Source: Roseobacter sp. HKCCD6576-2
GTDB taxonomy: Bacteria; Pseudomonadota; Alphaproteobacteria; Rhodobacterales; Rhodobacteraceae
Direction: 5' to 3'
Length of the DNA: 64,000 nucleotides
NCBI RefSeq assembly: GCF_013179285.1
Contig: NZ_WVNW01000001.1
Coordinates: 124,001 to 188,000 of the forward strand
Made by a program: the position numbers and the translations under genes. Positions 17,400 to 25,749 of the stretch are shown one piece after another (position 1 is the first letter of the stretch; each line of letters begins with the position of its first letter). A model generated the notes under the pieces. The model was not told the origin of the DNA. It ran no database searches and was given only the letters and a program-made list of their open reading frames with translations.

Positions 17400-18847
17400 C
17401 ACGTGTCTCCGATCTTCGGCAGCGTCGCGATGTTCAACACGCCATCAACGGGCATCGTGAAACCGGGGTGATTGCCAAGCAAGCCCGTCACCCGGATTGG
17501 GTTGTAGAGGGTCAGCCAGGGTGGGTCTTCTTGCATCTCAGAATAGGCAGCTTGGAACAGCGCCGCGCGTTCGGTGTCATCCGGTGTTTCCCGTGCCTGG
17601 TCGATCAGGGCTTCGACTTGGGCGTTATGATAGCCCTGCCACCACGCGCCTTTGATCCGCGCGTCGATCTTTTCATAGAGCACACGGAAGGTGGAAAGCG
17701 GGCTAGAGTCGAACACGCAAAGATCGCCAATCTCCTTGCGGCGCACCATATGGGCATAGTCTTCGCGCTCATGATGCAAGTGGACATCTAAGGTGATGCC
17801 GATCCGTGCCAGTTGATCGCCAAGCGCCGCAGTCAGGCGTTCTGCTTCATCGGGAAGGCGGGTTGGGCAATCGAGCGATAGGGTCAATCCATCCGCATAC
17901 CCAGCCTCGGCAACCAAGGCGCGCGCGGCGTCCAAATCTTGCGGCAGGGCGGCCCCATCTCCAGCGCCAAAATGCATCGGGCTGACAAAGCCCAAAAGTG
18001 GCTCGGCGGCCCCGCCAACCACCGTTTCGATCAAGACATCTCGATCAAGCGCCAAGTTCAGCGCGCGGCGTAGGCGCGGATCGGCCAGCGGCCCATTGGT
18101 GGCATTCAGCAGATAGATGATGGCCACCGGCACCACGGTTTCGACACGGGTATGGCCAGGCGCGGTTAGGGTCTGACTGGCGTGATAGTCAAGGGAAGTG
18201 GCCACCCCGGCGGCCCTGCTCGTGAGCGCCGTCAGACGGTCGGCCGCATCGGGAACCAGACGCATTGTGACCGTCTCATGCGCCGGCTCACCGTCGAAAT
18301 GCCCCGGCACGATGGAAAGCTGTAGCTCCGTTTCCGTGGCGGAGACCGCCCGATAGGGGCCGGTGCCGACCGGTTTGGTGGTGATCCCGGCATCCAGATC
18401 GGCCAAGCTGGACGGTGCCGCGATGTAGCCTTGCACCAGCACATCCAGCAGATCAGCCATCGGCTCGGCGAGTGCGATCGAAACCGTCAGATCATCAACA
18501 GCGATGATCTCCGCGCCGCCCAGATATTGCCGCCAAACACCCGGCGAGCCGAGCGTATAGCCCTTATCGGCGCGGGCCATCCGGGCCAGCGAGAGGCAAA
18601 CCGCCTGGGCATCACACGGGCTGCCATCTTGGAACCTGACATAGGGGCGCAGATGAAAGACCCAGGTTTTGGCGTCGGTGGAGACCGTCCAACGCTCGGC
18701 GAGGCGCGGCGCAAATCCATTGGCGCTGCGCCGGACAAGCGTGTCAAACACGGCCTCATAAATCGCCAGTTCATCATTGGCATCGGTGCAGTCATGCGGG
18801 TCCCGCAGTGGCAAACGTGGCTGCACGATGATCAACGGGCGGCTCAT
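17399..18847 (-). CDS. ABC solute-binding protein (family 5), no signal peptide
   Basis: A 482-residue SBP_bac_5/OppA-type protein, recognised from LAERWTVSTDAKTWVFHLRP, VRFQDGSP, the GTGPYRAV turn and the NLALDRDVLIETV region. It begins [20 protein letters not shown] with no hydrophobic signal sequence, and its ATG overlaps the upstream ATPase stop (ATGA), so a hidden longer start is unlikely. A second family-5 binding protein with a normal signal peptide begins the same operon. This copy could be cytoplasmic, a regulator-like ligand binder, or exported by another route. Confidence 0.87.
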   Translation of the reverse strand: MSRPLIIVQPRLPLRDPHDCTDANDELAIYEAVFDTLVRRSANGFAPRLAERWTVSTDAKTWVFHLRPYVRFQDGSPCDAQAVCLSLARMARADKGYTLGSPGVWRQYLGGAEIIAVDDLTVSIALAEPMADLLDVLVQGYIAAPSSLADLDAGITTKPVGTGPYRAVSATETELQLSIVPGHFDGEPAHETVTMRLVPDAADRLTALTSRAAGVATSLDYHASQTLTAPGHTRVETVVPVAIIYLLNATNGPLADPRLRRALNLALDRDVLIETVVGGAAEPLLGFVSPMHFGAGDGAALPQDLDAARALVAEAGYADGLTLSLDCPTRLPDEAERLTAALGDQLARIGITLDVHLHHEREDYAHMVRRKEIGDLCVFDSSPLSTFRVLYEKIDARIKGAWWQGYHNAQVEALIDQARETPDDTERAALFQAAYSEMQEDPPWLTLYNPIRVTGLLGNHPGFTMPVDGVLNIATLPKIGDT

Positions 18848-19863
18848 AAGGTGTCTCTTTCTGGCTCATCGAGGAGATGGCAGGCCACGCTTTGTCCGCC
18901 GCCTACATCTTGCAAAACCGGGCGTTCCTTTGCGCACCGATCCCAGGCGAAGGGGCAGCGGGTGCGGAAACAGCAACCTGATGGAAGGGATAGCGCGCTT
19001 GGCACCTCGCCGGTCAGCTCGATCTCATCGCTTTTGCGGTTTGGCTGGATGCTGGGCGCGGCCGAGAGCAGCGCGCGCGTATAGGGGTGGCGCGGCATCG
19101 CAAACAGGGTGTCGCGGGGCGCGGTTTCCACCATGAAGCCCAGATACATCACCCCGATCCGGTCGGCGATGTGATGCACGACCGACAGGTCATGGCTGAT
19201 GAAAAGGTAGGACAGGCCGAATTCGTCGCGCAGATCCATCATCAAATTAAGAATCTGCGCCTGGATCGACACGTCGAGCGCCGAGACGGGTTCATCGGCC
19301 ACGATCAAGCCCGGGTTGACCGAGAGCGCGCGGGCGATTCCGATCCGCTGCCGCTGACCGCCGGAGAACTGATGCGGATAACGGCCCGCATGTTCGGCGT
19401 TCAAACCCACCCGCGCCAAAAGCGCCTCGGTCTTGTCCGCAACCTCCGCACGGGCCCCTTCGCCCACCTGCTGCAACAGCGGCTCGGCCACGATATCGCG
19501 CACCTTTTGGCGCGGGTTTAGGGAGGCAAACGGATCTTGGAAGATCATCTGCATCTTGGCCCGCACCGGCAGAAGATCGGCGTGGCCATACTCGGAGATA
19601 TCCTCGCCTTCGACCCTGATACGCCCTGCCGTGGGTTCGTAAATCCGCGCGATGGTCTTGGCGACAGTGGATTTTCCGCAGCCGGATTCACCGACCAGCG
19701 CCAGAACCTCGCCCTTCGCAATCGAGAAGCTGACGCCATTGACCGCATGCACCACAAGGTCTTTCAGCCGAGGCCGACCGCCTTCGAAACTCAAGCGATC
19801 CAAGAAACCGGGGTTCAGATGGAACCGCTGTTCCAGCCCGTCGACATCCAGCATCGCACTCAT
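18844..19863 (-). CDS. peptide/nickel-type ABC transporter ATPase, OppF-like
   Basis: A 339-residue nucleotide-binding subunit with Walker A GESGCGKS, signature [15 protein letters not shown], Walker [11 protein letters not shown] and the switch-histidine region ISHDLSVV. Its C-terminus has the oligopeptide/dipeptide extension with four cysteines ([16 protein letters not shown]), which binds an Fe-S cluster or metal in this family. It overlaps the OppD-like gene upstream and the signal-less binding protein downstream by ATGA. It powers import together with the OppD-like subunit. Confidence 0.93.
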   Translation of the reverse strand: MSAMLDVDGLEQRFHLNPGFLDRLSFEGGRPRLKDLVVHAVNGVSFSIAKGEVLALVGESGCGKSTVAKTIARIYEPTAGRIRVEGEDISEYGHADLLPVRAKMQMIFQDPFASLNPRQKVRDIVAEPLLQQVGEGARAEVADKTEALLARVGLNAEHAGRYPHQFSGGQRQRIGIARALSVNPGLIVADEPVSALDVSIQAQILNLMMDLRDEFGLSYLFISHDLSVVHHIADRIGVMYLGFMVETAPRDTLFAMPRHPYTRALLSAAPSIQPNRKSDEIELTGEVPSALSLPSGCCFRTRCPFAWDRCAKERPVLQDVGGGQSVACHLLDEPERDTL

Positions 19864-20861
19864 GCGCTTTCTCCTGCCGCGACGGGGAAATGGCAGGCCG
19901 AATAAAGGCTGTCGCGGGTATGGGTCAGTTTCGGTTCCTCCTCGGCGCAGCGCGCTTGCGCGCGTGGGCAGCGATCGCGGAAATTGCAGCCTTTCGGCAG
20001 GTTGCGAATGTCAGGGACGGTGCCGGGGATCTGCTTCAGCCGCGCCTGTCGGTCGTCAGGATTGGGGATCGAGTCGATCAGACCCCGGGTATAGGGATGC
20101 GACGGGTTGGAGATCACATCGCGCACATCGCCGCGTTCCACGACTTGCCCGCAATAGAGCACGGTTATTTTGTCCACGACTTCCGAAACCACGGCGAGAT
20201 CATGGGTGATCAGGATCATCGAGGCACCATGCTCGGCCACCTGACGTTTCATCAACTTCAGGATTTGGGATTGGATCGTGACGTCGAGCGCCGTGGTGGG
20301 CTCATCCGCGATGATCAGTTTCGGATGCGCCAGCATCGCGATGGCGATCACCACACGCTGTCGCATCCCGCCCGAGAACTGATGCGGATAGGCGCGCAGC
20401 CGATCCTCGGCCTGCGAAATCCCGACGCTTTCCAGCATCTCGATACAGCGTGTCTTGCGTCCGGCCTCGTCCAGATCGGTATGAAGGCGCAGCATTTCAT
20501 CCATCTGCTTCCCGATCGTGTGGACCGGGTTCAGAGAGGTCATCGGGTCTTGGAAGATCATCGCGATCTCCTTGCCCCTGATCTTCCGCATCCGATCTTC
20601 GGGCGCTTGCGCGATGTTCTCACCGGCCAGCCGTATCTCGCCGCCTTCGATCTGCCCCGGCGGGTCGATCAGGCCGAGGATCGAGAAGCCGACAACGGAT
20701 TTGCCGCCGCCGGATTCCCCCACAAGCCCCATGATCTCGCCTTGGGCCAAGTCGAAGCTAACGCCGTTCACGGCCTTCACCACGCCGGAGAATGTGTGAA
20801 ACCAGGTTCGCAGATCGCGCACCGACAAAAGTGTCTCTGGAGTGCCGCCGTCCATGCTCAT
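19860..20861 (-). CDS. peptide/nickel-type ABC transporter ATPase, OppD-like
   Basis: A 333-residue ATPase of the Opp/Dpp group. Walker A is GESGGGKS, the signature is [15 protein letters not shown], Walker [12 protein letters not shown], followed by ITHDLAVV. The C-terminal [16 protein letters not shown] segment is the oligopeptide-transporter extension. It pairs with the OppF-like ATPase encoded immediately downstream (4-bp overlap). Its own start overlaps the OppC-like permease stop by four bases, so the whole transporter is translated from one coupled message. Confidence 0.93.
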   Translation of the reverse strand: MSMDGGTPETLLSVRDLRTWFHTFSGVVKAVNGVSFDLAQGEIMGLVGESGGGKSVVGFSILGLIDPPGQIEGGEIRLAGENIAQAPEDRMRKIRGKEIAMIFQDPMTSLNPVHTIGKQMDEMLRLHTDLDEAGRKTRCIEMLESVGISQAEDRLRAYPHQFSGGMRQRVVIAIAMLAHPKLIIADEPTTALDVTIQSQILKLMKRQVAEHGASMILITHDLAVVSEVVDKITVLYCGQVVERGDVRDVISNPSHPYTRGLIDSIPNPDDRQARLKQIPGTVPDIRNLPKGCNFRDRCPRAQARCAEEEPKLTHTRDSLYSACHFPVAAGESA

Positions 20862-21733
20862 TTCAGCCTCGGGTTAAGCTCGTCGCGGAGGAAGTCCCCG
20901 AACAGGTTGATGCCAAAGACCATCGCCATGATCATCAGCCCTGGGAAGACGGAGGTCCACCAGAGGCCGGAAAAGAGCACGTCGAACCCGTTTTTGATCA
21001 AGAGACCAAGCGAGGGTTGGGTGATCGGCACGCCGACGCCCAGGAAACTCAGCGAGGCTTCGATCAGGATGAAGGTGCCGACCTGCACCGTGGCGATCAC
21101 AATCAGCGGGGTGAGCACATTGGGCAGCACATGGCGGCGGATGATCTTGCCATTGGTCAGTCCCGCGACCCGGGCGGCCTGAACGTACTCCTTTTCGATC
21201 TCCCCAAGGGTCGAGCCGCGCACGGTACGGGCATAGACAACCCAGCCCACAGCAGTCAGCGCAATCAGCACTTTGTCGATCCCTGTGCCGACCGCCGACA
21301 TCAGAAACAGCGCGATCAACATCGAGGGGAAGGAGAGCTGCAAATCCGCGATCCGCATGATGATCGCGTCGAGCCGCCCGCCATAGAACCCGGCCAGCAG
21401 TCCAAGCGTCGTGCCGATGAGGCAGGAACAGAGCATAGCGGCGATACCGATCAGGGCGGAGACCCGCGTGCCGTAGATGATGGAGGCCAAAACATCGCGG
21501 CCCTGCCCGTCGGTGCCGAGCCAGTATTGCGGGTCACCGCCGGGCAACCAAGCGGGTGGCTTATAGCTGTCGAGCAAGTTGAGTTGCGTCAGGTCATAGG
21601 GGTTCTGCGTCACCATCAGCGGGCCAAAGGCGACGATCACGATAAAGATCGCAATGATCGCACTGCCGATGATCGCCGAGAGGTTGCGGCGCCAGTTGAA
21701 GAAGAATTGCGAGGCTAGAAAGGTCTGCATCAT
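20858..21733 (-). CDS. ABC transporter permease, OppC-like
   Basis: A 291-residue inner-membrane permease with an N-terminal membrane helix (near 20-40), the GTDGQGRDVLASIIYGTRVSL-type entry to the transport domain (here GTRVSALIG) and the cytoplasmic EAA loop EYVQAARVAGLTNGKIIRRHVLPN, which docks the ATPases. It forms the channel with the OppB-like protein encoded 1 bp upstream. The substrate of the Opp/Dpp class can be peptides, opines or small amides. The neighbouring enzymes suggest a cyclic amide or modified amino acid here. Confidence 0.93.
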   Translation of the reverse strand: MMQTFLASQFFFNWRRNLSAIIGSAIIAIFIVIVAFGPLMVTQNPYDLTQLNLLDSYKPPAWLPGGDPQYWLGTDGQGRDVLASIIYGTRVSALIGIAAMLCSCLIGTTLGLLAGFYGGRLDAIIMRIADLQLSFPSMLIALFLMSAVGTGIDKVLIALTAVGWVVYARTVRGSTLGEIEKEYVQAARVAGLTNGKIIRRHVLPNVLTPLIVIATVQVGTFILIEASLSFLGVGVPITQPSLGLLIKNGFDVLFSGLWWTSVFPGLMIMAMVFGINLFGDFLRDELNPRLK

Positions 21734-21734
21734 G

Positions 21735-22700
21735 TCATTTCACCGTGATGCGCGGATCGATCATCGTATAGAGGATGTCGATCAGGAAATTGATGACCAC
21801 AAAGATCAGAGCGACCAACATCAGGTAGACCACGATCACAGGCCGGTCGGCGCGATAGATCGAATCGACCAAGAGCTTGCCCATGCCGGGCCAACCGAAA
21901 ATCGTCTCGGTGATGGTGGCAAAGGCAATCAGGTCGCCCAATTGCAGGCCGAAGATCGTGACCACCGGGATCAATCCGTTACGCAGCCCGTGACCGTAAA
22001 GGACCCCCCGGCGCGACACGCCCTTGGCCCGGGCGAATTTCATGTAGTCCTGCCGCGTGACCTCCATCATGCCCGCGCGGGTGATGCGGAGCAGGATCGC
22101 GAGTGTCCCGACGGAGAGGGTGATTGCGGGGAGCAGCACATGGCTCCATCCATCCGCTGTCAGAAGCGAGGTCGGTACGCCGAACACCTCCACCGTGTCG
22201 CCCCGCCCGGAGGACGGGAAAATCCGCCATTCGACGGCCAGGAAATAGATCAGCATCATGCCGACCCAGAAGCCGGGCAGTGAGATGCCGAGAAGCGAGC
22301 CGGACATGATCAGCCGGCTAAGTGGCTTGCCCGGGTTGGCACCGGCATAAACGCCAAGCGGGATTGCAATCGTGGTCGCGATGACCATGGCGACAACGAC
22401 GATTTCCAACGTGGCGGGCAGACGTTCGAGGATCAGGTCAATCGCGGGCTGACGGAACACATAAGACGTTCCGAAATCGCCCTGAAGAAGGTTGCCGAGG
22501 AAGATGATGTATTGCTCCGGCAAGGATCGATCGAGGCCGAGAATCCGCCGTGCTTGCTCGATCTCAGCTTCGGACGAGTCAATCGGGATCACCATGAAAA
22601 CCGGATCGCCGGTGAAGCTCATCATCAGGAAAACAATGATCGAGACGGCCCAGAGCACGACCACCATTTGGATCAGGCGTTTGATGGTATAGGCGAACAT
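21735..22700 (-). CDS. ABC transporter permease, OppB-like
   Basis: A 321-residue permease that starts with the family sequence MFAYTIKRLIQMVVVLWAV. It has a periplasmic segment with GLDRSLPEQY and the EAA loop EVTRQDYMKFARAKGVSRR, then GVIPVVT-type helices (here GLIPVVTIFG) and a C-terminal NFLIDILYTMIDPR. It pairs with the OppC-like subunit. A strong GC hairpin separates it from the upstream binding-protein gene, a common arrangement when the binding protein needs higher expression. Confidence 0.93.
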   Translation of the reverse strand: MFAYTIKRLIQMVVVLWAVSIIVFLMMSFTGDPVFMVIPIDSSEAEIEQARRILGLDRSLPEQYIIFLGNLLQGDFGTSYVFRQPAIDLILERLPATLEIVVVAMVIATTIAIPLGVYAGANPGKPLSRLIMSGSLLGISLPGFWVGMMLIYFLAVEWRIFPSSGRGDTVEVFGVPTSLLTADGWSHVLLPAITLSVGTLAILLRITRAGMMEVTRQDYMKFARAKGVSRRGVLYGHGLRNGLIPVVTIFGLQLGDLIAFATITETIFGWPGMGKLLVDSIYRADRPVIVVYLMLVALIFVVINFLIDILYTMIDPRITVK

Positions 22701-22766
22701 GCCGGGTCCTTACTGCGGTGGCCGAAGCCATCCGTTAACTCAGATCGTTGGGGTTTGGGGAAGGGT

Positions 22767-22794
22767 GGGGCGGCCCCAAACGCGGCGCCGCCCC
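22767..22794. other. GC-rich hairpin between binding-protein and permease genes
   Basis: The arms GGGGCGGC (22767-22774) and GCCGCCCC (22787-22794) pair perfectly across a 12-base loop. The element lies in the 104-bp gap after the minus-strand binding-protein gene and before oppB. There is no T-tract on either strand, so it looks more like an RNA stabiliser or partial attenuator than a full terminator. That would let the binding protein be made in excess over the permease. Confidence 0.6.
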
Positions 22795-22804
22795 GGGGGG
22801 AGAG

Positions 22805-24370
22805 TCACTCAGTGATCCGGATATCGTAGGCCCAGAGGAACTTGTCGGTCCGGGGTTCAAACTCGATCCCGTCACGGGCGCCATAGATGTCCTGCTCGTA
22901 GTGAACCGGGATCATCGGGATGTCTTGCAGCAGAATCTCCGTGACCTGCTGAAGATGGGCGTCGCGCTCCTCAACCCGCGGTGTGGAATCCGCCAGATCG
23001 ATCAGCCGGTCCACTTCAGGGTTCGAGTAGTGGCCGCGGTTCACCTGCGCATAGCCTTCGCGCGTGCCGGGGCTGTAGAACATGCTGGCATACATCGACC
23101 CGGCGTCGCCCGAGGGCACATCCCAACCGGACATGATGAAGCTCGATTGCTCAGACGGCACCCGGATATAGCCGAAGAAATTGGCCCGTGGCATCAGATT
23201 CAACTCAAGCGTGATTCCGATTTGCGACAGCATGGAGGCGAGGGCCTGCGCGATCTGCGCATCGTTCACATAGCGGTTGTTGGTCGCGTCCAGCGTCATG
23301 GTGAAGCCATCGGCATACCCGGCCTCGGCCATCAACGCGCGGGCGGCGTCGAGATCGAACGGATACAGATCGCGGAAGCTTGCGCCCTCCACGTAACCTA
23401 CATGGGAAGACGGCACATATTGCTCAGACGGGGTCGACAGCCCATTCATGATCACCGTGCGGATGGTTTCCACATCAATCGCCCGCGCAATGGCTTCGCG
23501 CACGCGGCGGTCGGTCATCGGGTTGGTGTCCATATCGATGGTCGGCGACTGAGGCCGCACATCCAACGCCAGAACCAGGTTCAGAAGGCTGGGCCGGGTC
23601 ACAACCTCGAACCCATCTTCGGAGGCCACGCGCTCCACATCGCGCACCGACAAATCCTGCACAATATCCAACTCTCCGGTCAGAAGCGCGGCGGTTCGCG
23701 TGGCCGGGTTCGTCAGGGGGCGGAAGATGACCTGATCAATCTCTGCGGGGCCTGCATAATACTCCTGGAACGCGTCCAGAACGATCCGATCCTCGCGAAT
23801 CCATTCATTGAGTTGATACGGGCCGGTGCCGATGGGCTGCTGCTCCATCTCGTCCTCGCCCACGGCTTCCGCATGATCCCGGTTCAGGATCAGGATCGCC
23901 GCCAGATCGTTCGGCAGGGCCGCGTAGGGCTGATAGGTCACGATCTCGATGGTCTGATCATCAATGGCTGAATAGGTGTCGATATTCTTCGCCAGGTTCG
24001 ACATCAGCGAGTCTTTCAACCGGTCGAAGGTGAAGACCACGTCATCGGAGGTGAATGGCTCGCCATTATGGAAGGTCACGCCTTCGCGGAGCGTGAAGCG
24101 CCAGGTCGTGTCATCAACCAGCTCCCAGCTTTCGGCCAAGCCGGGCCCGAATTGCAGGTTCGCATCCCGACGCACCAGCGGGTCATAGATATGATAGAAC
24201 ATGATGTTGCTCGACAGCTCTTCACCGGCTTGCGGATCGAGATGCACGGCATCGGCGGTCAAGCCCACGGTCAGGGTCTGATCTTGCGCGGCCGCGATGC
24301 CGGGCAGGGCTAGGGCCATCGCGGCGGTGGCCAAAAGGCCCCGGAGGCTGGAGGTTAAGGGTTTGGTCAT
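22805..24370 (-). CDS. periplasmic ABC solute-binding protein (family 5)
   Basis: A 521-residue OppA/DppA-type binding protein with a clear Sec signal peptide (hydrophobic residues 11-24, likely cut after the AAA near residue 28). The mature part contains LVRRDANLQFGPGLAESWE, the FTLREGVTFHNGEPF motif typical of family 5, IGTGPYQLNEW and RVREAIARAIDVE. It delivers the ligand to the OppBCDF-like transporter encoded downstream. A second, signal-less family-5 protein is encoded later in the operon. Confidence 0.93.
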   Translation of the reverse strand: MTKPLTSSLRGLLATAAMALALPGIAAAQDQTLTVGLTADAVHLDPQAGEELSSNIMFYHIYDPLVRRDANLQFGPGLAESWELVDDTTWRFTLREGVTFHNGEPFTSDDVVFTFDRLKDSLMSNLAKNIDTYSAIDDQTIEIVTYQPYAALPNDLAAILILNRDHAEAVGEDEMEQQPIGTGPYQLNEWIREDRIVLDAFQEYYAGPAEIDQVIFRPLTNPATRTAALLTGELDIVQDLSVRDVERVASEDGFEVVTRPSLLNLVLALDVRPQSPTIDMDTNPMTDRRVREAIARAIDVETIRTVIMNGLSTPSEQYVPSSHVGYVEGASFRDLYPFDLDAARALMAEAGYADGFTMTLDATNNRYVNDAQIAQALASMLSQIGITLELNLMPRANFFGYIRVPSEQSSFIMSGWDVPSGDAGSMYASMFYSPGTREGYAQVNRGHYSNPEVDRLIDLADSTPRVEERDAHLQQVTEILLQDIPMIPVHYEQDIYGARDGIEFEPRTDKFLWAYDIRITE

Positions 24371-24445
24371 GTCACATGTCTCCTTGTTGGTGGCGCTCTG
24401 CCGAACGGACGTTTGCCGCCCTTATGTGATTGCGGTGCGCAGGGC

Positions 24446-24856
24446 TCAGCCCAGCACCGATTGAATCTCGATCTGGTATCCCTCGGGGTCGTTGAAGGCG
24501 AAGGCGCGGATGCCCAACTCGGCGCTTTCGAACATCTTGGTCAGCCCGGCCACGCCATTGGCCTTGATCCAGGCGTACCAAGCATCGACATCCGCGGCGC
24601 GCAGGCAGACCTGCACCGGTTTTTGTTCCGAGGCGCGCTGCATCCCGCGGGTTTCATCAACCAAGCCAACATGGGCCTGACCTGTGATGCGGTAGATTTT
24701 CGACCAGCCCTGATCGATGGCCAGATCCAAGCCCAAAACCTCCTCATAAAACGCCATCGCTTGGGGCAGGTCGCGGTAATAGAGGAAGGTGATCGCCAGT
24801 TCGGTCTCGCCCTCGGGGCGGGCGATCTTGTCTGTCTCGGTGTTTGGATTGCTCAC
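24446..24856 (-). CDS. VOC-family (glyoxalase-like) protein
   Basis: A 136-residue single VOC domain: ITFLYYRDLPQAMAFYEEVLGL at the start, GQAHVGLVDETRG, then VDAWYAWIKANGV and a C-terminal FAFNDPEGYQIEIQSVLG, with the final glutamate as a likely metal ligand. The start is taken as GTG at 24856 with GGGAG about 9 bases upstream. A longer frame to 24916 would run through the operator-like sequence. It is the first gene of the catabolic operon, just downstream of the TATAC-N5-GTATA element. Such proteins can be lyases, isomerases or binding proteins; which applies is unknown. Confidence 0.8.
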   Translation of the reverse strand: MSNPNTETDKIARPEGETELAITFLYYRDLPQAMAFYEEVLGLDLAIDQGWSKIYRITGQAHVGLVDETRGMQRASEQKPVQVCLRAADVDAWYAWIKANGVAGLTKMFESAELGIRAFAFNDPEGYQIEIQSVLG

Positions 24857-24882
24857 GTCAGGCCGCTCCCAAGGCTGATTCC

Positions 24883-24907
24883 ATACCGACGGTATACCAA
24901 AAGTATA
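24883..24907. promoter_or_regulatory. probable GntR operator in front of the catabolic operon
   Basis: Two overlapping inverted repeats lie here: ATACC-GAC-GGTAT (24883-24895) and TATAC-CAAAA-GTATA (24893-24907), sharing the palindrome GGTATACC (24891-24898). The same TATAC-N5-GTRTA pattern occurs in front of the divergent hydantoinase gene at 25703-25717. GTATAC-centred palindromes are usual targets of FCD-type GntR regulators, and a GntR gene lies between the two sites. Binding is inferred. Confidence 0.65.
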
Positions 24908-24978
24908 TCGTGTCAACGGAGACGAAGCTCAGGCCCGGAACTCAGGGTGATTTGCTTAGGAAAGAGGCAGGAGTGCCG

Positions 24979-25629
24979 TCAGAACAGACGGTTTACATGC
25001 GCTAGAATCGCCGTCCGGACATTTTCCAGATGGAGGCGCATGGCCGTATCGGCCCGGTCCGGGTCCTGCGCCAGAATCGCGTCGATGATCTCGATATGCT
25101 CAAGACAGCCGGGCTCGAAGCGTTCGGGGATCGAACCATTGTCGAACATCCGGGTCTTGAGTTTCAGCCCAACAATCAGCTCATTGAGCAGCGCAGAGCC
25201 CGCACGTTTTGCGATGAGGCCATGCAATTCATCATCAAGTGCGGCATGTTCCGCAGGCGTTGGCCGATTGGGGCCGAGGAAGTCAGAGACCCGTTTTCTA
25301 AGGGTCACGAAAGGCTCCGCCGGGCCGGTGACACTGGCGGCTTGCCGCGCGGCTTCGCATTCGAGCAAGCGCCGCACATGGAGCAATTCCATAATATCGG
25401 TGATCGAAATTTTGCTGACCGTGGGCGCGCCGCCATTCACCCGGCTGACCAACCCCTCGCTGACCAGCCGCGCAATCGCCTCGCGCACAGGGGTGCGCGA
25501 CACGCCCAAACGCTCGGCAAAGGCCTTTTCCTGCAGCCGCGTTCCGGCGGGCAATTCGCCGCTTAGGATCATGCCCTTCAGCCGATCATGAACTGATGCG
25601 CTGAGGGTTTGCGCCTGGACAATCGTCAT
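24979..25629 (-). CDS. GntR-family (FadR/FCD subgroup) transcriptional regulator
   Basis: A 216-residue regulator. The N-terminal winged helix shows VHDRLKGMILSGELPAGTRLQEKAFAERLGVSRTPVREAIARL in outline (residues about 12-55). The all-helical FCD ligand domain follows, with the ELLHVRRLLECEAAR start, and the metal/ligand-binding histidines are plausible in DDELHGLI and EHIEIIDAI and in MRLHLENVR. ATG at 25629 begins MTIVQAQTLS; the frame stays open to 26310, but that part is antisense to the hydantoinase gene. It probably represses the flanking operons and responds to a pathway intermediate. Confidence 0.92.
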   Translation of the reverse strand: MTIVQAQTLSASVHDRLKGMILSGELPAGTRLQEKAFAERLGVSRTPVREAIARLVSEGLVSRVNGGAPTVSKISITDIMELLHVRRLLECEAARQAASVTGPAEPFVTLRKRVSDFLGPNRPTPAEHAALDDELHGLIAKRAGSALLNELIVGLKLKTRMFDNGSIPERFEPGCLEHIEIIDAILAQDPDRADTAMRLHLENVRTAILAHVNRLF

Positions 25630-25701
25630 AACCCTCTCACCTCCCCAACCGATAGGCCAACGGTCTACTGCCGTCGTAACTTGCCTCAATCCTGTCTCTG
25701 T

Positions 25702-25718
25702 GTATACCGTAAGTGTAC
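25702..25718. promoter_or_regulatory. probable GntR operator between gntR and hydantoinase gene
   Basis: TATAC (25703-25707), a five-base spacer and GTGTA (25713-25717) repeat the arrangement seen at 24893-24907. The central GTATAC at 25702-25707 is itself palindromic. It lies 32 bp upstream of the hydantoinase start and 73 bp upstream of the divergent gntR start, so one site could control both. Assignment rests on the shared pattern and position. Confidence 0.6.
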
Positions 25719-25749
25719 CGAACGGGGCAACTCTCAGCAGGTCACAGAT

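Noticed and set aside
19890-21182. 430-residue plus-strand open frame over the OppD/OppC-like genes
   Set aside because: The opposite strand carries complete ABC motifs. The frame has the His/Asp/Arg-rich composition typical of an antisense shadow.
22748-23971. 407-residue plus-strand open frame over the binding-protein gene
   Set aside because: It is antisense to a protein with signal peptide and family-5 motifs; no support of its own.
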